Positions 39,554 to 48,220 of a stretch of 56,483 nucleotides of DNA are shown piece after piece. The notes beneath the pieces were generated by a model, which made no database searches, was not told where the DNA came from, and saw only the letters and a program-made list of their open reading frames with translations. The position numbers were made by a program, and so were the translations under genes. Location of the stretch: positions 1-56,483 of IMG/VR virus record IMGVR_UViG_3300010966_000019. One strand, 5' to 3'. Position 1 is the first letter of the stretch; each line of letters opens with the position of its first letter. This DNA is from a virus.

Positions 39554-39888
39554 TGCATACCTCCAACTGTCTTAGTGTCCACAGTGAAGCTGCCATCACT
39601 GAAGCTGTCATGGTCTGGGTTGTAGGCAAAGTCACCTACATCAGCAAACACTTTGCCACAATAACTAACAAGTTTGTCAGCAAGCTTCTCATCTTCCTGC
39701 ATATACTGTACTGTTGCAGCCAATATCATAGCCATACCAACAAGATTGTCTGCATCATCTTGGCTAATAGTGAGAGGACCAAAGCCACTGACCAACACCT
39801 GAAAGCTCTTGGTGTATTCTCCATCTACAATGGTAGGACGAAGGATGAGGGCAATGTCATTTGGTTTTAAATTTGTGGAGGAGTCCAT
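39550..39888 (-). CDS. Hypothetical protein next to exonuclease
   Basis: 112 residues, RBS AAGGACAAAC. Start overlaps the end of the exonuclease gene by 22 bases. Mixed alpha/beta (NDIALILRPTIVDGEYTKSFQVLVSG; ADNLVGMAMILAATVQYMQEDE). No family recognised. Context suggests a replication accessory. Confidence 0.6.
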   Translation of the reverse strand: MDSSTNLKPNDIALILRPTIVDGEYTKSFQVLVSGFGPLTISQDDADNLVGMAMILAATVQYMQEDEKLADKLVSYCGKVFADVGDFAYNPDHDSFSDGSFTVDTKTVGGMQ

Positions 39889-40568
39889 GTTTGTCCTTCA
39901 TATCTGCGTAGGAAAAGAAGCTGAGCATTCTCTAACACACGCTCAGCATTGCCTTCATAAGCTTCCAACACTTTGTTGTATAGCTCAAGTTCATCTGTTG
40001 TGTCCCCAATTATTTTGGCTGCTTTCACTGGACCAACACGGAACAATCCTTTGATGTTATCAGCAGCATCACCTGTCAGCATCTGTGTATACAGCTTAAC
40101 CAAAGCCTCCTCTGGCTTGATGTAATAACCCAAGTGCTTTACAAAGTTGTAATGCCAACCAACAATCTGATCTAAGTCTTTGTCTAATGACACGATGACA
40201 CATTGGTCACCAAGTCTTGTTGCTTCAATAGCGATGGCATCATCAGCTTCTTGTCCATCAGAGATGGTTGCTCCCCATTCTTTAACAAGATAGTTTCTAA
40301 GGAAAGCTAGATGCTTTGGCTTAGGCTTGTCAACTCTGTTACCTTTGTAAGGCACAGTGGTTGCTATTTGATAACGGAAGTTGTTCTTACCAGTTAAGAA
40401 CATGTGCCACTCATCTACGAAGCAATCAGGATAGATGCTATCAACACCACACATGAGGACATCAACAATTAAACGATCCAGTGTTCGCTGTGCCGTTGCC
40501 TCGTCTTCGTCCTCACATGCGGATGCTGCCCGATAAGCGAAGATGTCGCTATCGAATAGAGCTTTCAT
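39867..40568 (-). CDS. 5'-3' exonuclease (T7 gp6/FEN type)
   Basis: 233 residues. FEN/PIN-domain nuclease with metal-binding acids: D7/D9 at LFDSDIF, E107-D109-D110 in DGQEADDAIA, D129-D131 in SLDKDLD and D167-D170 in TGDAADNIKG, followed by the helix-hairpin element VGPVKAAKII. It would remove RNA primers and degrade host DNA for nucleotides, as in T7. Ordered downstream of the polymerase and ssDNA-binding genes. Start overlaps the previous stop (TAATG). Confidence 0.88.
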   Translation of the reverse strand: MKALFDSDIFAYRAASACEDEDEATAQRTLDRLIVDVLMCGVDSIYPDCFVDEWHMFLTGKNNFRYQIATTVPYKGNRVDKPKPKHLAFLRNYLVKEWGATISDGQEADDAIAIEATRLGDQCVIVSLDKDLDQIVGWHYNFVKHLGYYIKPEEALVKLYTQMLTGDAADNIKGLFRVGPVKAAKIIGDTTDELELYNKVLEAYEGNAERVLENAQLLFLRRYEGQTWTPPQI

Positions 40569-40747
40569 TACTCAGCTACTACTTCTTCAACTGAAGATGT
40601 CTTAGCTGCCTCAGCCTCTTGAATCTGTTCCATACCTTGTTGTCGGATGACAGCAATGGTGTCTGTAACAGCTTCAAAGGGAAGCTTAGCAAGTGCTGCC
40701 AATACCAAATTTAATTGGTCCAATGTCAATGTAATATTCAAGTTCAT
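40568..40747 (-). CDS. Small helical protein between ssb and exonuclease
   Basis: 59 residues from ATG 40747, overlapping the ssb stop, ending in TAATG overlap with the exonuclease. NITLTLDQLNLVLAALAKLPFEAVTDTIAVIRQQ is a pattern seen in small phage proteins (strand then helix pair). The acidic Ala/Glu-rich C-terminus may be flexible. Function unknown. Confidence 0.6.
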   Translation of the reverse strand: MNLNITLTLDQLNLVLAALAKLPFEAVTDTIAVIRQQGMEQIQEAEAAKTSSVEEVVAE

Positions 40748-41163
40748 AATACGTCCTCGTCATCTGCATCAATACCACTAGCTGTGGAGTACTCAACCAA
40801 GTCAGTGATAACCAGCTTCTTTAATGAAGGGCTAACACCTTTCTTGTTCTTATAGGTCCAAGAGTATGTAGACACCAGTGCCTTACCCTTACTACCATTA
40901 CCAATAGCCTCAGTAATTTCATCGTTGTCTGTATCGAAGACACGGATAGGCTTCTCTGATTTGCAAGTGATGTACCTGCCCATATCAGCCTTCTTCTCTT
41001 CACCAGTTTGAACACTAATACCCATCTCTTCCAATGCTTCAACAGCAGCATCAGACAAGTTGCACAGATTCAACTGGAACTTTCCAGACATGTCATTCAC
41101 TTTGTTGTGTTGACACCAGAACACATCAGCCTTAATCTTAATGGCTTTCTTTTCTTCACTCAT
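40744..41163 (-). CDS. Single-stranded DNA-binding protein
   Basis: 139 residues from ATG 41163 (GGAGAAAATT before it). Beta-rich OB-fold-like body with aromatic residues (ADVFWCQHNKV; GKFQLNLCNLSD; ALVSTYSWTYKNKKG) and a strongly acidic C-terminal tail (DADDEDVL), the design of phage ssDNA-binding proteins such as T7 gp2.5. Placed between DNA polymerase and exonuclease. The tail would contact polymerase and helicase. Family call by composition and context. Confidence 0.72.
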   Translation of the reverse strand: MSEEKKAIKIKADVFWCQHNKVNDMSGKFQLNLCNLSDAAVEALEEMGISVQTGEEKKADMGRYITCKSEKPIRVFDTDNDEITEAIGNGSKGKALVSTYSWTYKNKKGVSPSLKKLVITDLVEYSTASGIDADDEDVL

Positions 41164-41213
41164 AATTTTCTCCAATATGAAAACGGTCTGAACGGCAGAC
41201 CCACAACCGCCCA

Positions 41214-42929
41214 TCAATGCGTCTGTTTCCAGTTGTCACCAACCTTACCTTCAGCATTCACAGGACAGCGAAACTTAAGAGCTTCTCCTGCTTTGGTTGC
41301 TGCTTGCTCGATGAGCTTTGCTGCTTCCTCTGCCTGATCTTCTCTCACTTCCCACTGTGTTTCGTCATGAACGAACGCTAATAGTTTAGCATCTATTCCC
41401 TGTTCTTGCAACAACTTTGTTGATTCAACAAGCCATTGTTTAGCAATGATAGCACCTGCACTTTGTAACAAAGTGTTTAGTGCAGCATGCTCAGATCTAA
41501 CCCACACTCGCCTACCATCCAAGGCAGGGAGATGTCCCTTCGCCATGAACTTAGATATCTTCTTCTTCAGGGTAGAAAGTCCGGGCGTATTATTGATAAA
41601 ACTATCAATAAGTTTCTTGCCTTTGCTGCTGTTACCACCCACAATGCTACCCGCCTTGGCTGCACCTGCACCATACAACACCCCATATGTCAGGGTTTTG
41701 GTGGTGTTTCTAGCCTTCTTATGCTCAGGATTGTTATCGTCCTTGACAGTACCTTTTTCCACCAAGCCAAAGCTCTGTGCATTAAACCAATGGATGTCAC
41801 CCTTCAGCAACTCATCCATCCATTCTTGGTCATTCAGATAGTGACCTAAGCAGCGAAGCTCAATGCCTGATAGGTCAACACCTACCTGCTTGTACCCCTT
41901 AGGCACACGCCACATCTCCCTGCATTCAGCACCGAAGGGGCTACCCACCGCAGGAACTTGTGCCATGTTAGGACTACTGTGTGTGGCTCTGCCTGTCACT
42001 GCTCCATTAGTAGTAACCCTACCATGCACCCTACCATCATCACCCACTAGATCAAGCCAACTACTTATCTGAGCTACACGCTTTTGTATCATTAAGTATT
42101 CAGCAATTATTTGTCCCTCTGGGAACACAACACCTTTCAAGGTGTCCTCATCCACAATGGGCTGACCCGTTGGGGTCATCTTAGTTGGCTTCCATCCTAG
42201 CTTCATAAGGCGGTCACCAATTTGCTGCCTACTTCCGGGATTGAAGATGGTAATCTTGTCCTTCAAGCGCTTGCCTGTCTTCTCAGAAATGCGTTCCTCT
42301 ACGATGGGAGGAAACACCTTCTGCATTTCCTCTTCAATGTCAGACATGCGTCCACTCAATGTTGCATTAAGCACCATAGCTTTCTCAATGTCTAACATGA
42401 ATCCATTGTTCTCCATGCCACGGCAGATCAGTGCCACCTCATGTTCAAGCTGAATGCTTTGTAGGGAAAACCCTTCCTTCACCATCACTGTACTTAGGTG
42501 ATTATAAACCTTCTCAAGCAGCAACACATCCTGCTCACAATAGGTAGCCATCTCTTGTGACCATCCACTGTCGAAGTCAGTGAAGCCAATCTTGTTATCA
42601 CCTAAACGATAGCCCCATGCCTCTAGGCTATGTGGTGTTGGTGCTTTGCCCGACACAGGTACGACAATATCAATGTCGGGCTTGTACAGGCGTGACATAA
42701 CCAATGTATCTACAAGCTTGTTGTCAGGAATGACAACACCCCAAACCTTCTTAAGAACAGGTGCATCAAAGCCAATGATGTTATGGCCCACCACTTGCTC
42801 ACCCTCTAAGTATTGCTGCAAGGTGTCGGCTTCCCGCCAGTGCCTTACCTCACCAGTGGTGTTGTGCTTGGTTACACACAGCCAAATGGTGTCATGTTTC
42901 AGGTTTGTCTCTATGTCTAAGAAGATCAT
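41214..42929 (-). CDS. DNA polymerase, family A (T7-like)
   Basis: 571 residues from ATG 42929 (AAGGA 8 bases before). A 3'-5' exonuclease domain: FLDIETN (D5, E7), GHNIIGFDAPVL, and YCEQDVLLL. Polymerase domain: motif A VGVDLSGIELRCLGHYL, motif B TKTLTYGVLYGAGAAK, motif C LAFVHDETQWEV. Shorter than T7 gp5 (about 704), with a compact thumb. It replicates phage DNA with the gp4-like primase-helicase. The gene at 42892 overlaps its start. Confidence 0.95.
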   Translation of the reverse strand: MIFLDIETNLKHDTIWLCVTKHNTTGEVRHWREADTLQQYLEGEQVVGHNIIGFDAPVLKKVWGVVIPDNKLVDTLVMSRLYKPDIDIVVPVSGKAPTPHSLEAWGYRLGDNKIGFTDFDSGWSQEMATYCEQDVLLLEKVYNHLSTVMVKEGFSLQSIQLEHEVALICRGMENNGFMLDIEKAMVLNATLSGRMSDIEEEMQKVFPPIVEERISEKTGKRLKDKITIFNPGSRQQIGDRLMKLGWKPTKMTPTGQPIVDEDTLKGVVFPEGQIIAEYLMIQKRVAQISSWLDLVGDDGRVHGRVTTNGAVTGRATHSSPNMAQVPAVGSPFGAECREMWRVPKGYKQVGVDLSGIELRCLGHYLNDQEWMDELLKGDIHWFNAQSFGLVEKGTVKDDNNPEHKKARNTTKTLTYGVLYGAGAAKAGSIVGGNSSKGKKLIDSFINNTPGLSTLKKKISKFMAKGHLPALDGRRVWVRSEHAALNTLLQSAGAIIAKQWLVESTKLLQEQGIDAKLLAFVHDETQWEVREDQAEEAAKLIEQAATKAGEALKFRCPVNAEGKVGDNWKQTH

Positions 42930-43092
42930 CGTCATTGTCCTTATCATTTTGTCGGAGGTTATCAACATCTACCGACTGTTTGTAATCTTCTACTGAGTCT
43001 TTACCAAAGATGGCATTCCATCTTGATGCCCACTCCTCATCAGCTATTGATTTGGGACGCTGAGTGTGTCCCTTACCACCATCACTCGTCAT
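42892..43092 (-). CDS. Small acidic protein upstream of polymerase
   Basis: 66 residues. GGKGHTQRPKSIADEEWASRWNAIFGKD is a pattern I recall from short phage proteins placed beside DNA polymerase. The C-terminal third is Asp/Arg-rich (DKDNDDDLLRHRDK) and overlaps the polymerase start in another frame. Function unknown. Confidence 0.65.
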   Translation of the reverse strand: MTSDGGKGHTQRPKSIADEEWASRWNAIFGKDSVEDYKQSVDVDNLRQNDKDNDDDLLRHRDKPET

Positions 43093-43312
43093 GATATTGC
43101 CACACCACTACAGGTGTGTCCTTTCCTATGTAAGCATTCTCAATATTAAAACTGATGTATTCAATAGCATCATCGGCATTCATGCCATCTCTAATCATCA
43201 ATTGTTCAACCATCTTTTCACAATCGTAGACAAGTACCTCAACACGCTCATTACCATTCCATACAGAGGCTATGCCTATGATGGCACTATCAAATCCATC
43301 CCACTTCTTCAT
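43082..43312 (-). CDS. Conserved small phage protein (KKWDGFD type)
   Basis: 76 residues, RBS AAGGATAAGTT. MKKWDGFDSAIIGIASVWNG, then VLVYDCEKMVEQLMIRDGMNADDAIEYISFNIENAYIG, ending VVVWQYH: a familiar conserved phage protein of unknown function, alpha/beta, usually in replication regions. Overlaps the next gene start by 11 bases and the HNH gene end by 4. Confidence 0.7.
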   Translation of the reverse strand: MKKWDGFDSAIIGIASVWNGNERVEVLVYDCEKMVEQLMIRDGMNADDAIEYISFNIENAYIGKDTPVVVWQYHDE

Positions 43313-43797
43313 AACTTATCCTTATGTATTTTAATTATGCTGTTAGCAAAGTGCAACAGTTCTTCAATACTTGCGTTGTATTTCATAGCATTTGCTTTAT
43401 GGGATATAAGTTGAACATTCCCTTTAACATATCCCTTCTCAGGAATAATCTTATCAAGAGTAGGTGAAAAATAAGATGGTCCTTTTGCTCCAAAGTTTTG
43501 TTTAAGTTCTATACCTAGATAAGGACAGAACTGTACAACTTCAATGTCATCTACAGTGATATCAAAGGGTAGTCCTTTTTGTTTAGCCCGGTTCTTAGCT
43601 TGTTGAACAAGGTGAGCAAGCCAGTTTTTTCTAAACCATTTTCTAGAATCTTTATCCCAACAAGATTTACAAATTGGTTTAATGTAAGTGTAATAGGAAA
43701 TGCTTCCGTCTTTCTTAGTGTACTTACACTGTCTAGCATAGTAGTCTTCTACCACTTTGTTCTCACTGCATTGATTGCAAACTTTATGTGTTCTCAT
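43309..43797 (-). CDS. HNH homing endonuclease 5
   Basis: 162 residues from ATG 43797, preceded by AGGAGG; upstream in-frame codons overlap the primase-helicase end. Zinc site CNQCSENK ... CKSCWDKD, a basic helical middle, and a core PTLDKIIPEKGYVKGNVQLISHKANAMK with a final helix SIEELLHFANSII. Clearly the same family as the genes at 2490 and 11782, here between helicase and polymerase genes, a common homing site. Its DNA is more AT-rich than its neighbours. Confidence 0.82.
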   Translation of the reverse strand: MRTHKVCNQCSENKVVEDYYARQCKYTKKDGSISYYTYIKPICKSCWDKDSRKWFRKNWLAHLVQQAKNRAKQKGLPFDITVDDIEVVQFCPYLGIELKQNFGAKGPSYFSPTLDKIIPEKGYVKGNVQLISHKANAMKYNASIEELLHFANSIIKIHKDKL

Positions 43798-43849
43798 AAT
43801 ATACCTCCTAGTATTTGAACATAGTAGGTATATCACATGATCAAAAGTA

Positions 43850-45463
43850 TTACAACATATTATTGTCACTCATATAATTTTCTACCTCAACTAGGCGGTT
43901 AATGTTCTTATCAAAGTACAGAGCACCTGCGGGTCCTGTCTCTCCCGTAAAGCGTGACTTCAGGAGGCGAAGCTCAGTGGTGTTGCGCCTCATCTCATCA
44001 TCATCCTGCTGATCACGCTGTAAGCCAATGACTGCATCTGACAACTGGCTAATGCCTTGAGTACCTCGTAATGAAGAGAGACTAATCTCAGCCCCATTCT
44101 CAAGCCCCTGTCCTTGTTGTCTACGAGTGTGTGAGATACCAAACAAACCTACGCCTGTCTCTTCAACAAAGGTACGCAGCTTAGTCAATAACATATCTAA
44201 GCCCTTACGCTCATCAGTATCCATACCAGACAAGATCATTTGATAATGATCCAAGATGATCCATTGGCAGTTCTGTCCTTTCACCATGTAGCGTAGGCGA
44301 TTAAGGACATTGTCAATATCAAGCGAGCCAAAGTGATTGAACAACACACAGCGACCAGTGCCCATCGTACTGTCATAGCATTTCTTTAGTTCATCCTCTG
44401 TATATTCCACATGAGGAAGATGTAAAGGTTTCCCTGCTTCGATAGACATAATACCTAAGGCTGTACGCTCAGGAGATTCTTCTAAGAAAGCCATACCAAT
44501 ATTGTCATTGGTTGTCATGAGCAAGTGGTGGATAAGCTGTCTTAAGAATGTAGATTTACCCTGCCCAGTTCCTGCTGCAATGGTAATAAGCTCACGCTTG
44601 CGTAGACCTGCCATCATCTCATTCAGTTTGGCATACGGCCATGAAGCGTCAGGAAGTTGCTTAGGCTTCTTCAATTGTTCCCACAAGTCAGCACCATTAA
44701 TAATGCCATCTGGTTTGTAGGGTTCAGCAGCCCACCATCTAGAAACAAAGGCAGCTTCCTTGCCTTCAGCAAGCCACTCGCATGCATCCTTGTATGCAGG
44801 GTCTGGTTTAAATATCTTGCACTTGCTGCCAAACAATTCAGCAACTTCCTTCGCTGCCTTCTGTCCTGCCTCATCACCATCAAAGCACAGCACAATGTTT
44901 TCAAAGCTGTTGATATATTCGTAATGGGCTTTGGCATCCTTCAATGCACTACCTGCACCTGTGCGAATAGACACCACAGGATATTTACTTCCTGTCAATT
45001 GGTATGCAGCCAGTGCATCAAACTCACCTTCAGTGATGGTGAGGTATTTGCCATTGGAGGGGTATAGGTTCTGTCCAAACAGTGTGCCTTTGCTCCATCC
45101 ACCTACGGTAGTAAATTTCTTGTCCTTCACTTCCCTACGCTTAGCTGCAACAAGCTGTGAGTTGCTGTCGTAATAAGGAAAGAAATAATAACCACCACTA
45201 CGGACAACACCATAGCGTTCCATTGTGGTTTTGTTAATGCGTCTATCAGCTACAGAAACACTGTAGCCTTCGTTGTATTCCTTCAGGAAAGAGCTTGTGT
45301 CCTTACTGTCTGTATCAATATCAATCACTTCAAGTCTTTCATTGTTCGTTGATGGGATGTATGTATTACATACAAAACATTTGGTGGACATGTCATCATT
45401 GATGGACAAGCCATCACTACTTCCACATGTCTCACAAGGTTGATGTGTTTTTAGGAAAGTCAT
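43850..45463 (-). CDS. Primase-helicase (T7 gp4-like)
   Basis: 537 residues. N-terminal zinc-binding primase domain (C10, C13, C29, C32), a TOPRIM primase core (TITEGEFDAL with E145; FDGDEAG with D195 and D197), then a RecA-like hexameric DnaB-type helicase: Walker A AAGTGQGKST (296-305), Walker B WIILDHYQ, and the GISHTRR and SLRGTQGISQLSDAVIGLQR blocks. It unwinds DNA and makes primers for the family A polymerase. RBS AAGGGCT. Start overlaps the preceding gene. Confidence 0.95.
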   Translation of the reverse strand: MTFLKTHQPCETCGSSDGLSINDDMSTKCFVCNTYIPSTNNERLEVIDIDTDSKDTSSFLKEYNEGYSVSVADRRINKTTMERYGVVRSGGYYFFPYYDSNSQLVAAKRREVKDKKFTTVGGWSKGTLFGQNLYPSNGKYLTITEGEFDALAAYQLTGSKYPVVSIRTGAGSALKDAKAHYEYINSFENIVLCFDGDEAGQKAAKEVAELFGSKCKIFKPDPAYKDACEWLAEGKEAAFVSRWWAAEPYKPDGIINGADLWEQLKKPKQLPDASWPYAKLNEMMAGLRKRELITIAAGTGQGKSTFLRQLIHHLLMTTNDNIGMAFLEESPERTALGIMSIEAGKPLHLPHVEYTEDELKKCYDSTMGTGRCVLFNHFGSLDIDNVLNRLRYMVKGQNCQWIILDHYQMILSGMDTDERKGLDMLLTKLRTFVEETGVGLFGISHTRRQQGQGLENGAEISLSSLRGTQGISQLSDAVIGLQRDQQDDDEMRRNTTELRLLKSRFTGETGPAGALYFDKNINRLVEVENYMSDNNML

Positions 45464-45686
45464 AGCCCTTGTATGTTATTTTGTTGGTCTTTAACACTGT
45501 GTCGTATGCTTGAAAAAGCTTTGTCATTCTAGCATCGTGGAGGCTATGCAGTCCAATTAATAAATTGGCAAGCTCGTCTTCATCAGGCTTCTTCTCTCTG
45601 TCCATCAACACCCAAAGGATGGAATCAATGTCCTCCTTAGTTATCCACGCAGCCATGATGAGGTTTTCTAGTTCATGTAGTTTCAT
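45432..45686 (-). CDS. Small helical hypothetical protein
   Basis: 84 residues, RBS AAGGGTGTAGT. Predicted helices ENLIMAAWITKEDIDSILWVLMDRE and DELANLLIGLHSLHDARMTKLFQAYDTVL. Overlaps the start of the primase-helicase by 32 bases, so coupled translation is likely. Family not recognised. Confidence 0.65.
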   Translation of the reverse strand: MKLHELENLIMAAWITKEDIDSILWVLMDREKKPDEDELANLLIGLHSLHDARMTKLFQAYDTVLKTNKITYKGYDFPKNTSTL

Positions 45687-45898
45687 ACTACACCCTTCAT
45701 TTGTTCAGGTGTTAAACACTTCTGTCCTGTACTTTCCCAATGGTTGTACACACCACGATAGACAATACCCTCATGGCATTTAAAGTGGACAGGTTTGTAT
45801 AGTTCTTGTCTTGCTATGTCATAACCAATGTTATAACAAGCAGCACCACTAATGGTAGCCACTAGCCATAGGGCTAGGTATTGTTGTGGGTAGCTCAT
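45683..45898 (-). CDS. Small membrane or secreted protein
   Basis: 71 residues, strong RBS AAGGAGAACAC. N-terminal hydrophobic segment YLALWLVATISGAACYNIGY could be a signal anchor. Two later Cys (FKCHEG, QKCLTP) may form a disulfide in the periplasm. Function unknown. Confidence 0.6.
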   Translation of the reverse strand: MSYPQQYLALWLVATISGAACYNIGYDIARQELYKPVHFKCHEGIVYRGVYNHWESTGQKCLTPEQMKGVV

Positions 45899-46215
45899 GT
45901 GTTCTCCTTAAGTGGAATTGCTATTGACTCCCCACATCCAACGGTGCTTACATATGCCGTGATACACCAGTCACCTGCTTTTAGAGAGTGATCAAACTTA
46001 CGAATAATATCTAAAGGATATTTTTTGTTCCACTCTTTTGTTTGAGGTTCGCTGTCTGCCCAGCATCTAGCAACAACCAGACAAGATGATGCAGCATAAC
46101 CAACAACATATGTTCTTGGGTGTATGTGTCTAGGCTTACTTGTAAGTTTTATCTTTTGTTTCTTGCACCAATGTTGCACGGCAAGTGCAGATTCTTTTTC
46201 TAGCTTTGTCGTCAT
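45895..46215 (-). CDS. Hypothetical protein
   Basis: 106 residues, RBS AAGGA about 10 bases before the ATG. Basic N-terminus (VQHWCKKQKIKLTSKPRHIHPR), then YVVGYAASSCLVVARCWAD and DWCITAYVSTVGCGESIAIP, mixed alpha/beta with five Cys. Overlaps neighbours by four bases on both sides. Family not recognised. Confidence 0.6.
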   Translation of the reverse strand: MTTKLEKESALAVQHWCKKQKIKLTSKPRHIHPRTYVVGYAASSCLVVARCWADSEPQTKEWNKKYPLDIIRKFDHSLKAGDWCITAYVSTVGCGESIAIPLKENT

Positions 46216-46508
46216 GATTTCATATTCCTTACAAATGTTGCGAATGACTCAGCAGTACTGCCAAAGGCTTTCATCTTGTCAAACTCTCTAGCCACTTCCT
46301 CTAGGATTGCGTTTCTTTGAGAAGGTGAGACATAAATGTCAAAGTAGTACGGCTGACCCAAATCCCTCAGTATTTGCTTACCAAGGTTAGATTGCTTCTC
46401 CACCTCGTTAAAGGCTTCGTCTTCCTCTTTAGTCCAATCAGGCTCATAGTTCAAGCCTAACTCTCTAGCGTTTTCTGCTTTCTTTTCTAGGGCTTCGTCT
46501 TTGTTCAT
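46212..46508 (-). CDS. Acidic hypothetical protein
   Basis: 98 residues. Charged helical start (MNKDEALEKKAENARELGLN), then QPYYFDIYVSPSQRNAILEEVAREFDKMKAFG and a helical end. GGGGAC serves as weak ribosome binding site. Overlaps both neighbours by four bases. Function unknown. Confidence 0.6.
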   Translation of the reverse strand: MNKDEALEKKAENARELGLNYEPDWTKEEDEAFNEVEKQSNLGKQILRDLGQPYYFDIYVSPSQRNAILEEVAREFDKMKAFGSTAESFATFVRNMKS

Positions 46509-46705
46509 GCTTGTCCCCTTGCTCGGATGGCATCAGAGTGTTCACCTTGCCGAGATTCCCAATAATCAACCAACTTTGCACACGCCTCACGCTCGGCAGA
46601 AGCGACAAGGTCGGCAAAGCGTTCAAGGTAAACAGTCAATTGCTTGATGTACCACTCATCAAAATCGGCCTCTCGTGCCATGCGAATAATGTCTTCTCTG
46701 TTCAT
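46505..46705 (-). CDS. Conserved small early-region protein (MNREDIIRMAREA)
   Basis: 66 residues from ATG 46705, overlapping the stop of the small membrane protein upstream. MNREDIIRMAREADFDEW, ERFADLVASAEREACAKLVD and a final AIRARGQ are very common in short proteins of proteobacterial phages and prophages. Predicted two helices. Function unknown. Confidence 0.7.
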   Translation of the reverse strand: MNREDIIRMAREADFDEWYIKQLTVYLERFADLVASAEREACAKLVDYWESRQGEHSDAIRARGQA

Positions 46706-46848
46706 TTTGCAGCCTCCATATACAGCCCCACATTGCCCAGTGCATAACCAACAAAGGCAATGCCTAGCCCTGTGTTTCCCTTGAGCAGCAGATCCACTGC
46801 CACCACTGCATACACCACACCAACAATAGCGATAAGCCAAGCACTCAT
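46702..46848 (-). CDS. Small two-span membrane protein
   Basis: 48 residues from ATG 46848. WLIAIVGVVYAVVAVDLLLKG and TGLGIAFVGYALGNVGLYM are two hydrophobic segments. The ATG overlaps the previous stop and its TGA overlaps the next ATG (ATGA), which favours a real gene over the out-of-frame reading of the same bases. Possibly membrane-targeted early protein. Confidence 0.6.
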   Translation of the reverse strand: MSAWLIAIVGVVYAVVAVDLLLKGNTGLGIAFVGYALGNVGLYMEAAK

Positions 46849-47120
46849 TTGTTAATCTCCACATTCATTGGTTTAAATTCCTCAATCACTCTTACAAGAG
46901 AGGTGATGAGGTGTTGATCTTGATCGTGCTTAAGTTCATAACTGAGTAGCCACTCAAGCTGCTCAAGCACCACTGCCTCTTGTTCCATCTGATTCAACTG
47001 CATAGGTTTCTCCTTTATAAGTCTAGCTACCATATCCATCTTAGTGCAATAGCTTTTTATCCAAGCCTTGTCACTGTCTCTATCGTACACTTGTCTACAT
47101 TTAGAACATCTGTATCTCAT
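46845..47120 (-). CDS. Zinc-finger-like small protein
   Basis: 91 residues, RBS GAGGGAACTTAT. MRYRCSKCRQVYDRDSDKAW has a CxxC knuckle, with a further Cys at SYC; the rest is helical and acidic (QMEQEAVVLEQLEWLLSYELKHDQ). Might be a small regulator, but a full zinc site is not certain. Function unknown. Confidence 0.6.
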   Translation of the reverse strand: MRYRCSKCRQVYDRDSDKAWIKSYCTKMDMVARLIKEKPMQLNQMEQEAVVLEQLEWLLSYELKHDQDQHLITSLVRVIEEFKPMNVEINK

Positions 47121-48220
47121 ATAAGTTCCCTCATGTCCTGAGCCACTGTCGCACTACGCAAGGTGTTCTTGATGTAGGGCGTTAGGCTTTGTGGTGTGGC
47201 ATGTCCTGACACTGACATGATGTTGGTGATAGGTACACCCACCTCAATCATCTCAGTGATTGCTGTCCTTCGCAAGTCTTGCAACACTAAGTCACTAGGC
47301 AAAGCAGCCTCAGTCATAATTTGTTTAGCAACCCTAGACAAATTGAACAGGCTGTAAGGCATCAAGCCACCCTTCCTATCAGGAACATTAGATGGTGCAA
47401 TGTATTGTTGCCACCCAAACTCAGCATGTTGTTGTCTCAACATGGTGAGCAAGCCTTGGCTTGTCGGTATAGTCACCCTAGACCTACGCTTGCTTTGTTC
47501 CAAGTGCAACACACCCTTGTCTAGGTCTACTTGATCCCATCTAAGCTTACGCATATCCCCCATACGCTGTCCATATTCATAAGCCATCTGAACTATCAGC
47601 CCTACATTGCGCCATTTGAATGTGCTGTAGGCTGTGTTCATGAAGGCTCTGACATCTTCCCTAGTCCACACTGTTCTTCGTGGCTTGTCTGCCCTGCGAA
47701 GCACCTTGCTGAAGGGATTGTGGGTGATGTAGCCATGACGAATAGCGAAGTTGAATAACAAACGATAGACAGCTAGGGTGTGGTTAGCTAGGCTAACACT
47801 GTGCTCAGCATGTTCCTCATATATCTTCTGACAATGCGGAGTGACTAAGTCTCCTAGCTTGCATTGATACAGAGGCACACCATTAGCTTTGCTGTCTTGC
47901 CATCCTTGCAAGTAATACATGTAGTCACGCTGTGCCTTTATACTAAGTTTGGTATAAGTGATGTTGTTCTTATACGCTTTGATTAGTTCATGCACCTTCG
48001 TCTTCTCAGAGATATCTTTTAGATATCTAAGTTCTTTACGCCAGTTGTCTAGCATGGCATTAAGTTCTTCAGCTAAGGCAAAGGCTTTGCTTTTGTCAGT
48101 GCCAAGCACACGCCTAGCCACCACCCCTGCATCCACTGCATCCTGTGGTGGGTTGTACCTGTACTTTGTTATGCCTTCGGCAGCCTTCGCCAAGGTGACA
48201 TATCTAGGTAGCTTACTCAT
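47117..48220 (-). CDS. int: Tyrosine recombinase / integrase
   Basis: 367 residues, RBS GGAGG. N-terminal arm and core-binding SAM-like domain (about 75-175), then the catalytic domain with R219 (YGQRMGDMRKLRW), R317 (LQDLRRT), H340 (SGHAT) and Y349 (TPYIKNT). The usual His of HxxR is Gln (Q314), a change also seen in some active phage integrases. Would act in site-specific recombination. No att site, excisionase or repressor is seen, as in T7-like cyanophages that carry a lone integrase. Overlaps both neighbours. Confidence 0.88.
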   Translation of the reverse strand: MSKLPRYVTLAKAAEGITKYRYNPPQDAVDAGVVARRVLGTDKSKAFALAEELNAMLDNWRKELRYLKDISEKTKVHELIKAYKNNITYTKLSIKAQRDYMYYLQGWQDSKANGVPLYQCKLGDLVTPHCQKIYEEHAEHSVSLANHTLAVYRLLFNFAIRHGYITHNPFSKVLRRADKPRRTVWTREDVRAFMNTAYSTFKWRNVGLIVQMAYEYGQRMGDMRKLRWDQVDLDKGVLHLEQSKRRSRVTIPTSQGLLTMLRQQHAEFGWQQYIAPSNVPDRKGGLMPYSLFNLSRVAKQIMTEAALPSDLVLQDLRRTAITEMIEVGVPITNIMSVSGHATPQSLTPYIKNTLRSATVAQDMRELI

